Below, one piece after another: positions 1 to 6,716 of a stretch of DNA of 34,366 nt. How positions within the stretch are numbered: position 1 is the first letter of the stretch; each line of letters starts with the position of its first letter. A model generated the notes under the pieces. That model searched no databases. It was not told the DNA's origin and saw nothing but the letters and a program-made list of their open reading frames with translations. The stretch covers positions 1 to 34,366 of the forward strand of contig DASUBV010000366.1 of NCBI GenBank assembly GCA_035763085.1, written 5' to 3'. The translations under genes were made by a program, and so were the position numbers. The stretch comes from DASUBV01 sp035763085 (GTDB lineage Bacteria; Actinomycetota; Actinomycetes; Streptosporangiales; Streptosporangiaceae).

Positions 1-1145
1 GTGAACGTCACGGTCGCGGCTAGCCGGCGCATGCCCTCGGACGTCAGCCGGATCAACCGCGGGGCTGAGTCGCGAGTGGTGCCGTAGCCGGCCAGGAACC
101 CGCTCTCGGACAGGGCGGCGCGGCTCGCCGGGGTGAACAGGCGCAGGTAGGACCGGTAGTCATGATGGTTGATCGCCCGGAAGTACCGGACTAGGAAGTG
201 GCTAACCGGCTGGGCATACGGCTGCAGTCCGACAGCCGGGGCTACCGCTACTGCCGGGCGTCCGCGGCGCGCCTTGGTTCCCTCTCCGCTGGCGCGTGAT
301 GAGCCGCCTGCGCTGCCTGCTGCGCTCTCGCCCGGGGAGGCAGACTGGTCAGGCTGGGTCAGGAGCTGCCCCTGGGCCGTTGAACCTGGTGCGTGAGTGG
401 TGACCAGCGCCGCTACTCCGGCGCCGGCTATGACCAGGACCAAGGCCGCCGAGCCCAGCACGACCCGCCTGCCGCTGCTCACGGTGCCCGGCGCAGGTGC
501 CTTGCGGTCGTACTTAGACACCGACGTCGGCGCGAATGCGGGCGGCGGCGCGGCGGGCCCCGCCGCAGCCGCAGTCGGCCCGGCAGCCGCGGGCGGCGGC
601 GTGGAAGGGGTCGCGGGGGAGGACGTCAGGGCGTTCCCGGCCTCGGCCCCCCAGAGGCTCATCGCTTCAGGCCGAGCGGCGCCTTCGGGGTATGCGGTCC
701 CTTCGGGGTACGCGGCGCCTTCGGGGTACGCGGTCCCTTCGGGGTACGCGGTCCCTTCGGGGTACGCAGCGGCGAACGGTGCTGCCTGGGGGACCGGTGC
801 TGGCTGAGGGACCGGTGCTGCCTGGATGGCGGGCGCCCCCTCGTCGCCCGTCACGCCAGGGTGATCCATCGTCCAGGTGCTCCCGCCGGGGGACCGGTTC
901 ACAGCCGGCGGCGCAACGTCAGAACTGGCGACCGGGATCGAGCTCGCGGCCGGAGTCGTGTACGGCCGGGCTAATCCAGCCGGTAAAAACGGCTCCTCCG
1001 TCTCTGGTGCGGAGCCGTCGAACAGCCACCTGTCAGCCAGGTCGGCGGAGGCCGGGTCGGCTGGCGCGGCGCCATCGAGCGTGGCGCACGCCGCGCATAC
1101 GGGCGCACCGATCATCGCTTCCCGGCTGCATCGCGTGCACGTCAT
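1..1145 (-). CDS. Zinc-ribbon, single-TM protein with extracytoplasmic domain (3' end outside window)
   Basis: The minus-strand frame is open from ATG at 1145 to the window edge (381 codons seen, no stop). A strong GAGGAGG ribosome site lies just upstream of the ATG. The N terminus has two cysteine pairs (C3/C6 and C17/C20), like a small zinc ribbon. Residues about 25-210 are Pro/Ala/Gly-rich and probably disordered, with five hexapeptide repeats (YPEGTA type). Residues 228-249 form one hydrophobic membrane segment after Arg226-Arg227. After a Ser/Gly-rich linker, about residues 310-381 form a folded-looking domain (FRAINHHDYRSYLRLF) resembling NTF2/SnoaL-like extracytoplasmic domains. I infer a membrane protein with a cytoplasmic zinc ribbon and an outside domain. 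No specific function is recognised. It is divergent from thiI. Confidence 0.75.
   Translation of the reverse strand, partial: MTCTRCSREAMIGAPVCAACATLDGAAPADPASADLADRWLFDGSAPETEEPFLPAGLARPYTTPAASSIPVASSDVAPPAVNRSPGGSTWTMDHPGVTGDEGAPAIQAAPVPQPAPVPQAAPFAAAYPEGTAYPEGTAYPEGAAYPEGTAYPEGAARPEAMSLWGAEAGNALTSSPATPSTPPPAAAGPTAAAAGPAAPPPAFAPTSVSKYDRKAPAPGTVSSGRRVVLGSAALVLVIAGAGVAALVTTHAPGSTAQGQLLTQPDQSASPGESAAGSAGGSSRASGEGTKARRGRPAVAVAPAVGLQPYAQPVSHFLVRYFRAINHHDYRSYLRLFTPASRAALSESGFLAGYGTTRDSAPRLIRLTSEGMRRLAATVTF
682..771 (-). repeat. Five tandem 18-bp repeats coding YPEGTA hexapeptides
   Basis: Five near-identical 18-nt units start at 682, 700, 718, 736 and 754 (plus-strand unit CCTTCGGGGTACGCGGTC). 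They keep the reading frame of the minus-strand zinc-ribbon/TM protein and code for (A/T)AYPEG repeats in its linker. This is a coding microrepeat likely to vary in copy number between strains. Confidence 0.85.
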
Positions 1146-1190
1146 CGCCGGCCTCCTCTACCAGCTCTTTCGCAGGGTCATCACTATCAG

Positions 1191-1218
1191 TATCTATTCA
1201 GACACTCTCGGATGTCAG
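1191..1218 (-). promoter_or_regulatory. Candidate promoter of the zinc-ribbon/TM gene
   Basis: Read on the minus strand: CTGACA (1218-1213), a 16-nt spacer, then TAGATA (1196-1191). Transcription would start near 1184, leaving about a 40-nt leader that contains the GAGGAGG site before the ATG at 1145. Matches the general sigma-70/HrdB pattern; inferred only. Confidence 0.45.
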
Positions 1219-1313
1219 CCAGTTGCCAACTCTGACCGCGTCTCGCCGGTGAGTTCCGGTCCCTGGCCAGTCGTCCGGTCATCGCGTGCCGCGCATGCTG
1301 GCAGACTGGACCT

Positions 1314-2714
1314 ATGTCGGCCAGCCCGCTTACGGTGCCGCCGGTGATGACTGCCGGTCCGGTGTTGCATGAGCCATGTGTCCTGCTCAAGCTGGGCGAG
1401 GTCGTGCTCAAAGGCCGGAATCGGCAGCGCTTCGAGCGGCTGCTGCACGAGAACATCAGGCGCTCCGTGAAGGACCTCGGCGTCGGGATCCGCGTCTGGC
1501 AGCGCGAGGGTGTCATCGTGCTCCGCACGAGCCCCGGCAGCGTTGTCAGCCCCGACAGCCCTGGCAGCTCTGACACGACCGGCAGCGCCAGCGGCCCTGA
1601 CACGACCGGCAGCCCCGACAGGACCTGCAGCGCTGACAGCACCTTCAGCACGACGCTCAGCAACTCCGCAGCTAGCACGACAACTCGCGCGCCGGGTGGT
1701 CCTGGCCGCCTGACGGCCGACGCGGCCGCGGACCTGGTCGCCGAGCGGATGCGGCTGGTCATGGGCCTGGCCCGGGTGTGCCGGGCGGTTCGGGTGGCCA
1801 AGGACACCGACGCCGCCGCGGCGGCCGCCATCGAGCTGATGGCGGGACGCACCGGGAGCTTTGCCGTCCGGGCCCGGCGCCGGGACAAGCGGTTCCCGGT
1901 GACGTCGGCCCAGATCGCCGTCGACCTGGGCGAGCGAATCCGGCGCGCGCACGGCCTGACGGTCAACCTGAGCAATCCCGGCACGACGGTGCACGTCGAG
2001 GTGGACCAGCGTGAGATCTTCGTGTACACCGACGGGCTGCCCGGCCAGGGCGGCCTGCCGGTCGGCATGAGCGGCCGGGCACTGGTCCTGGTGTCGGGCG
2101 GGATCGATTCCCCGGTGGCGGCCTACCGGATGATGCGCCGCGGGCTTCGCTGCGGCTACCTGCACTTCTCAGGCATGCCGCTGACCGGCCCTGAGTCGGT
2201 CTACAAGGCGTACGGCCTGGTCCGGCAGCTGGACCGCTTCCAGGGCGGCTCCCGGCTGTTCGTAGTGGCATTCGGGAACGCGCAGCGGCGGCTGGCGTCC
2301 TCGGGGGCTGGCCGGCTGCAGATCATGGCGCAGCGCCGCCTGATGCTCAAGACGGGGGAGGCCCTGGCCCGCCGGCTCGGCGCGGCCGCGCTGATCACCG
2401 GCGACTCCCTGGGGCAGGTCAGCAGCCAGACCCTGACCAACCTCACGGCTCTGGACGACGCCGTCTCGCTGCCGATCCTGCGCCCGCTGATCGGGCTGGA
2501 CAAGCTCGAGATCATTGCCGAGGCGCGGGCGATCGCCACGCTGGGGATCTCCGAGCTGCGCGACGAGGACTGCTGCTCGCTGCTGGCCCCGCGGCAGGCC
2601 GAGACCCGGGCGCGGATCGCGGACTTGCGCCGGATCGAGGCCCGGATGGAGGCCGACGACCTGGCCGAGGAACTAGCCACGGCCGCGCAGGAGCACACCC
2701 CAGCCTGGTCCTGA
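1314..2714 (+). CDS. thiI: ThiI-type tRNA 4-thiouridine synthase / thiamine sulfur transferase
   Basis: Predicted to adenylate its substrate and pass sulfur to tRNA uridine-8 and/or the thiazole pathway. N-terminal ferredoxin-like and THUMP region spans residues 20-240. The PP-loop SGGIDS is at 261-266, followed by the ThiI hallmarks ITGDSLGQVSSQT (about 361-373) and DEDCCSLLAP (about 418-426), where a conserved cysteine sits. The E. coli-type C-terminal rhodanese domain is absent, as in Bacillus ThiI. Residues 73-132 are a Ser/Thr/Asp/Gly/Pro-rich insertion that breaks the N-terminal domain. ATG 1314 has no Shine-Dalgarno; a weak -10 (CAGACT, 1302-1307) six nt upstream suggests a leaderless mRNA. 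ATG at 1347 is an alternative start. Divergent from the zinc-ribbon gene. Confidence 0.9.
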   Translation: MSASPLTVPPVMTAGPVLHEPCVLLKLGEVVLKGRNRQRFERLLHENIRRSVKDLGVGIRVWQREGVIVLRTSPGSVVSPDSPGSSDTTGSASGPDTTGSPDRTCSADSTFSTTLSNSAASTTTRAPGGPGRLTADAAADLVAERMRLVMGLARVCRAVRVAKDTDAAAAAAIELMAGRTGSFAVRARRRDKRFPVTSAQIAVDLGERIRRAHGLTVNLSNPGTTVHVEVDQREIFVYTDGLPGQGGLPVGMSGRALVLVSGGIDSPVAAYRMMRRGLRCGYLHFSGMPLTGPESVYKAYGLVRQLDRFQGGSRLFVVAFGNAQRRLASSGAGRLQIMAQRRLMLKTGEALARRLGAAALITGDSLGQVSSQTLTNLTALDDAVSLPILRPLIGLDKLEIIAEARAIATLGISELRDEDCCSLLAPRQAETRARIADLRRIEARMEADDLAEELATAAQEHTPAWS

Positions 2715-2898
2715 CGGCTCGCGCCTGGCGGCACGGGCCTGACTGCCGCCCCGGCACGCCCGCAGCGGACTGGCCTCGGCTCGGCTACCGCGTCACCAGC
2801 CTGTCTGGTCAGTGCCGCCCAGCCACGGCCGCGAGGTGGCGGGGCTGCAGCAGGCCAGGCTCCCGGCGCCAGGACCAGAGCTCCAGTGGTGCGGCCAG

Positions 2899-4209
2899 TT
2901 ACGGGACCTCTGCCTGGTCGGCGCCCGCGTAGACAGGATCGGCGTGGCCAGGGTCGGCGTGAGCAGGGCTCGCGTGATGAGCCCGCTGGCCCGGCCGGGA
3001 CCAGACCGCGGCGTTGCCGCCGAAGCGGGTGAGGTACCCGCCGCTCAGCCAGATCCGGCCGGAGCCAGGCGCGGCGGCGATGGCGCTGATGCCGCTGCCC
3101 AGGCCGCCGCGCACCACAGTCCAGCTAAGCCGCGGGCGGCCGTCCGAATCACTGGCCAGGTGCCCGACCAGCGCCTCGGTGCGAGACCCGGATTCGTCAG
3201 CCGTTATGAATAGACCCCTGGACCCGGACGCCGCGAGCCGGCCCGTGTCGGCAGTGCGGGCGGTCGTGATCAGGGACCACCGCCGGCCATCAAAGTGAGC
3301 CAGGAACAGGCGTCCCTCGCCGCGTCGTGCCCACCGGTTCCCGACGACCCACACGTTGTGCCGGGACCGGGCCAGGACGTCGTCGAGGCTGGCCCTGGCC
3401 AGCGCGGGCACCGTCGGGACGCGCCGCCAGCCACGGCCGTCATAGTGCTCGACGAAACCGCCGCGATGGCTGGCGGCGACGGCCCAGATGTCGCGGGCCG
3501 AGACGGCGCTGGCCCGGTAGATCCGGCCGGCCAGGCCGTGTACCCGGGCCCAGGACCGGCCGTTGTAGTGCCAGGTGCCCATGCCGTGGGTGCCGGCGGT
3601 GCTGGTGCCGAACACCCACACGTTGGCGGGGCTCAGCGCGGTCACGCTGCTCAGCATGTGCTTCTCGGGCCAGCGCCGGGCGACCTGCCACCGGGAGCCG
3701 TTCCAGTGCAGTACGTAGCCGGCGCCGTAGCTCACGGCCCAGATGTCGCGAGCCGACGGCGCGCTCGCGTCGCCGACGAAGCCGGTGAGGCCGTGCGGCA
3801 GAGCCCAGGACCGCCAGCTCGTGCCGTTCCAGCGCAGGGCCACGGGCGTGCTGGCCCGGCCGGGGCTGGTGCCGCCCAGCGCCCAGGCTGAGCGCGGGCC
3901 AGGGGCGACGATGGCGGAGAAGCCGGACGCGTGGCCGGGTGCGCCGTAGTGCCGCAGGGCCGACACCTGCCAGTCGCGGGAACTGGCCGACTGCAGCCGG
4001 CGCGCGGCGGCGCCGGCCAGGCCGGGCCAGGACGCGCGCGAGCCGGACGAGCCCGCGCTGGCGGGACGCGCGGCCATGGCCCAGGCCATGGTCAGCGCGA
4101 TGACGATCACCAGAACGGAACTGGCGTGAGCAGCCCGCGCCCCGACGCGGTAGGCCAGGCTGGCGCGCTGCCGGCTCAGCGCCGGAACCGCTGCCATCGG
4201 GGAACGCAC
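2899..4209 (-). CDS. Exported or membrane-anchored beta-propeller-like repeat protein
   Basis: 436 residues from GTG 4209, chosen because a promoter with its -10 seven nt upstream predicts a leaderless mRNA; ATG 4197 is the alternative. Residues about 20-50 hold a hydrophobic stretch (SSVLVIVIALTMAWAMAA) ending in ARPASA, either a signal peptide or an uncleaved anchor. The rest consists of repeated blades of the form SARDIWAV...G..V.HWNG..W (also NVWVFG, NVWVVG), as in actinobacterial exported proteins with predicted beta-propellers. The C terminus is a low-complexity tail rich in His-Ala-Asp-Pro. No catalytic motif is seen; a binding or scaffolding role on the cell surface is a guess. The 3' end is convergent with thiI, with a 184-bp gap in which I see no clear terminator. 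Confidence 0.75.
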   Translation of the reverse strand: MRSPMAAVPALSRQRASLAYRVGARAAHASSVLVIVIALTMAWAMAARPASAGSSGSRASWPGLAGAAARRLQSASSRDWQVSALRHYGAPGHASGFSAIVAPGPRSAWALGGTSPGRASTPVALRWNGTSWRSWALPHGLTGFVGDASAPSARDIWAVSYGAGYVLHWNGSRWQVARRWPEKHMLSSVTALSPANVWVFGTSTAGTHGMGTWHYNGRSWARVHGLAGRIYRASAVSARDIWAVAASHRGGFVEHYDGRGWRRVPTVPALARASLDDVLARSRHNVWVVGNRWARRGEGRLFLAHFDGRRWSLITTARTADTGRLAASGSRGLFITADESGSRTEALVGHLASDSDGRPRLSWTVVRGGLGSGISAIAAAPGSGRIWLSGGYLTRFGGNAAVWSRPGQRAHHASPAHADPGHADPVYAGADQAEVP

Positions 4210-4216
4210 AGTTGCC

Positions 4217-4245
4217 AGGTTATGGCTCTGGCGCTGGTCCGGCAA
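4217..4245 (-). promoter_or_regulatory. Promoter for leaderless propeller-protein mRNA
   Basis: On the minus strand TTGCCG (4245-4240), exactly 17 nt, then TAACCT (4222-4217), then seven nt to GTG 4209. The same -35 and spacer occur before mihF in this window. The geometry places the transcription start at or next to the GTG, which decides the start codon. Confidence 0.65.
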
Positions 4246-4357
4246 AGAATCAGCCAGGGCCGCCGCCGCCGCAGCCGGGCTGCTGACCAGCAGAGCTGCA
4301 GGCGGGCTCGCCCGGCCCGGCCCGCCGCTGTGGCAGGCTGAGCCCGGAGGTGATCGC

Positions 4358-5230
4358 GTGCGTCTCGGACTGCAGATTCCCGACTTCACTCGCGTGGCCG
4401 GCCCGGACACTCTCGGTGCCGACCTGGCCACGGTGGCCAGGGCTGCCGACAATGCGGGCTTTGACTTCATCGCCGTGATGGACCACTTCTTCCAGATCGG
4501 CACGATCGGCCCGCCCGAGAACGACATGCTGGAGGCTTACACCACGCTGGGCTACCTGGCCGCCTGCACTAGTCGCGCGCGCCTGCTGACGCTGGTCACG
4601 GGGGCGGTGTACCGGCATCCGGGCATCCTGGCCAAGATCGTCACGACGCTGGACGTGCTGTCCGGGGGCCGGGCCTGGCTGGGCATCGGCGCGGCCTGGA
4701 ACGAGGCGGAGTCGCGCAGCCTGGGCATCCCGTTCCCGCCCGTCCCCGAGCGCTTCGAGCGCCTGGAGGAGACGCTGCAGATCTGCCTGCAGATGTGGCG
4801 GGACGACCAGTCGCCCTATCAGGGCCGGCACTACCAGCTCGAGCGGCCGATCTGCCACCCGCGGCCGCTGTCGGTGCCGCACCCGCCGATCATGATCGGC
4901 GGCGGAGGCGAGCGGAAGACCCTGCGGCTGGTCGCCCGGTACGCCCAGGCCTGCAACCTATTTCCCGGACCGGAGCTGACCCGCAAGCTGGACGTGCTGC
5001 GGGCGCACTGCGAGGCCGAGGGCCGCGACTTCGACGACATCGAGAAGACCTGCTACTTCCGCTTCGATGTGGGCCGCAGCGGCGAGCACGCCGGCGCGGT
5101 GGTCGATCAGCTGGGTGAGCTGGCCGCGATGGGGTTCAGCACCGCGATCGGCATGGTGGCGAACGTCTGGGACGTGAAGCCGCTGGAGATCATCGGCAGC
5201 GAGGTGCTCCCGGCGGTGGCTGGCCTGTAA
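4358..5230 (+). CDS. LLM-class (F420-dependent type) oxidoreductase
   Basis: 290 residues, the usual length of luciferase-like TIM-barrel oxidoreductases of the F420-using actinobacterial group. Features visible: N-terminal strand MRLGLQIPDF, AVMDHFFQI, the LLTLVTGAVYRHPGILAK strand-helix, then LDVLSGGRAWLGIGAAWNE and a C-terminal PPIMIGGGGERKTLRLVARYA segment, all typical of the family. Start is GTG 4358 with a clear GGAGGTGAT ribosome site eight nt upstream. The substrate cannot be told from sequence; F420 rather than FMN is inferred from the subfamily. It is a single-gene unit, divergent from the propeller gene and convergent with the DAHP synthase gene. Confidence 0.85.
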   Translation: MRLGLQIPDFTRVAGPDTLGADLATVARAADNAGFDFIAVMDHFFQIGTIGPPENDMLEAYTTLGYLAACTSRARLLTLVTGAVYRHPGILAKIVTTLDVLSGGRAWLGIGAAWNEAESRSLGIPFPPVPERFERLEETLQICLQMWRDDQSPYQGRHYQLERPICHPRPLSVPHPPIMIGGGGERKTLRLVARYAQACNLFPGPELTRKLDVLRAHCEAEGRDFDDIEKTCYFRFDVGRSGEHAGAVVDQLGELAAMGFSTAIGMVANVWDVKPLEIIGSEVLPAVAGL

Positions 5231-5289
5231 GCGGCCCCGCGGTCGGCGGCGGAACGGACGGGCGGGTCCACCGGCGGCCGGACGGGCGG

Positions 5290-5324
5290 GCCGGGCGAGG
5301 CGGGTGGCATGCGCTCGGCCCGGC
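5290..5324. terminator. Hairpin between convergent LLM and DAHP synthase genes
   Basis: GCCGGGCGAG (5290-5299) faces CTCGGCCCGGC (5314-5324): ten base pairs with one bulged G. There is no U-run on either side, as is common for actinobacterial terminators. It could serve both converging genes. Confidence 0.4.
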
Positions 5325-5334
5325 TCGCCCGTGC

Positions 5335-6393
5335 TCAGCCGACCGGCGCCGGCTGGGCCGGCTGGACCGGGCGCGCCGGGGTCAGCGACTTGCCCACCAG
5401 CCGCGGCAGCGTGTTCGCGGCCAGCGCCAGCTCGCGGATATCGTCGCCGGTCAGCGCCTGATCGCCGTCGCACATCGCCGCAGCGGGCTGCGGGTGCACA
5501 TCCACGATGATGCCGTCGGCGCCCACCGCGATCGCCGCCCGGCTCAGCGGCAGCACCAGGTCGCGCCGCCCGCCCGAGTGCGACGGGTCAACGATGACCG
5601 GCAGGTGCGACAGCCGCTGCGCGACCGGCACGGCACTGATGTCGAGGGTGTTGCGGGTGGCAGTCTCGAAGGTGCGGATGCCGCGCTCGCACAAGACGAT
5701 GTCGAGGTTGCCGCGCTGGGCGATGTACTCGGCGGCCATCAGCCACTCCTCGATGGTGGCGTTCATGCCCCGCTTGAGCAGGACCGGCCGCGACGCCGAG
5801 CCGACCGCCTGCAGCAGCGCGAAGTTCTGCATGCTCCGCGTGCCGACCTGCAGCATGTCCGCGTACGACGAGACCAGGTCGACCGACGCCGGGTCGATGA
5901 CCTCGGTCACGATCGGCAAGCCCGTCTCGGCGCGCACGTCGGCCAGGATGCGCAGCCCCGCCTCGCCCAGGCCCTGGAACGCGTACGGCGAGGTCCGCGG
6001 CTTGAACGCGCCGCCGCGCAGCAGCGAGGCGCCGGCCGCCTGAGCCATCTTGGCGGCGGTCAGCGTCTGCTCGGGGTTCTCCACGGTGCACGGCCCGGCA
6101 ATGACGGTGAAGGTGTCCGGGCCGATCGGCGTCCCGCCCACGGTGACCACCGAGCGGCTCGGATGATGCTCCCGGCTGACCAGCTTGTAGGGCACCGAGA
6201 TGCGGACCACGTCGACGACCCCGGAATGGCTGCGCAGGTTCAGCGCCCCGAACTGGTCGACGTCGCCGACCAGGCCGATGATCGTGCGCGAGACACCGCT
6301 GGAGACGAATGCCTCCCCGCCGGCCGTGCGCACGAGCTCCACGATCGCGTCAATATCGTCCTGATTGGCCTCGGGGGCCATCACCACCACCAC
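5335..6393 (-). CDS. aroF: 3-deoxy-7-phosphoheptulonate (DAHP) synthase, type I-beta
   Basis: Condenses phosphoenolpyruvate with erythrose 4-phosphate, the first step of the shikimate pathway. 352 residues: an N-terminal ferredoxin-like/ACT-type domain (about 1-85), then the TIM barrel with VIAGPCTVE, FKPRTSPYAFQG, GTRSMQN, LLKRGMNAT, ERGIRTFE, DPSHSGGRRDLV and DVHPQP, matching the Thermotoga/Bacillus type I-beta family rather than the plant-like type II enzyme common in actinobacteria. Start GTG 6393 was chosen because AGGAGG lies seven nt upstream; ATG 6381 is an alternative. Preceded by an aromatic leader peptide and terminator, so expression is probably attenuated by aromatic amino acid supply. 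The N-terminal domain may add allosteric feedback by Tyr/Phe or prephenate, as known in the family. Confidence 0.93.
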   Translation of the reverse strand: MVVVMAPEANQDDIDAIVELVRTAGGEAFVSSGVSRTIIGLVGDVDQFGALNLRSHSGVVDVVRISVPYKLVSREHHPSRSVVTVGGTPIGPDTFTVIAGPCTVENPEQTLTAAKMAQAAGASLLRGGAFKPRTSPYAFQGLGEAGLRILADVRAETGLPIVTEVIDPASVDLVSSYADMLQVGTRSMQNFALLQAVGSASRPVLLKRGMNATIEEWLMAAEYIAQRGNLDIVLCERGIRTFETATRNTLDISAVPVAQRLSHLPVIVDPSHSGGRRDLVLPLSRAAIAVGADGIIVDVHPQPAAAMCDGDQALTGDDIRELALAANTLPRLVGKSLTPARPVQPAQPAPVG

Positions 6394-6434
6394 TGCGCAT
6401 CCTCCTGGTCTCACAACGGATTCATTAAATGCGA

Positions 6435-6465
6435 AAAGCCCCGGGCCGATCCGGCCCGGGGCTTT
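6435..6465 (-). terminator. Attenuator: intrinsic terminator between leader peptide and DAHP synthase
   Basis: A perfect 13-bp inverted repeat, AAAGCCCCGGGCC and its complement, with a five-nt loop. On the minus strand the stem ends in CTTTTCGC. It lies 15 nt after the leader stop codon and 41 nt before the DAHP synthase start. Leader segment GGCCCTGGG (6516-6508) can pair with CCCCGGGCC (6461-6453) of the first arm at eight of nine positions, giving an antiterminator when a ribosome stalls on the aromatic codons. Sequence seen; mechanism inferred. Confidence 0.8.
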
Positions 6466-6480
6466 GTCACGTCGCTCGCG

Positions 6481-6555
6481 TCAGCGCAGAGTCTGGCGGG
6501 CGACCGTCCCAGGGCCGGGGCGGTAGCCGTAGTAAAACCAGTACTCGCGCTGCAC
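6481..6555 (-). CDS. Aromatic leader peptide upstream of DAHP synthase
   Basis: A 24-codon frame from GTG 6555 to TGA 6483-6481. Codons 5-11 read Tyr-Trp-Phe-Tyr-Tyr-Gly-Tyr: four Tyr, one Trp and one Phe codon in a run of seven. This is far from chance in such a GC-rich genome, where TTT is rare. A TANNNT -10 element lies seven nt before the GTG, so the mRNA is probably leaderless and translated at once. The stop falls 15 nt before the attenuator hairpin. The arrangement is that of classic amino-acid leader peptides: ribosome stalling at scarce Tyr/Trp/Phe would favour the antiterminator and let transcription enter the DAHP synthase gene. The peptide itself is not expected to have another function. 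Confidence 0.82.
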   Translation of the reverse strand: MQREYWFYYGYRPGPGTVARQTLR

Positions 6556-6562
6556 GAGCCGT

Positions 6563-6568
6563 AGCCTA
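6563..6568 (-). promoter_or_regulatory. -10 element of the aro leader
   Basis: TAGGCT at 6568-6563 on the minus strand, then seven nt to GTG 6555. The same hexamer stands six nt before the metF start. No good -35 is seen at 16-18 nt. Supports a leaderless leader-peptide transcript. Confidence 0.5.
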
Positions 6569-6716
6569 TCGCACTGGCCCCGCCAGTCTCGTCACGGGTA
6601 GCCGCGGTCCGGACGCGAAACGGGAAGTGGCAAGATAGCTCCACTTACGGGAGAGGACTGGGCCAAGCGTCAGGGCGGCACGGCTGCGTTTGCGGAAAGG
6701 GGCAGGTCAGCCGGAC

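Noticed and set aside
682..771. CRISPR-like array
   Set aside because: Units are contiguous 18-mers without spacers and keep a reading frame.
4210..4527. N-terminal extension of the propeller protein to 4527
   Set aside because: It runs through the LLM gene's ribosome site and first 170 bp. A -35/-10 pair places the start at 4209.
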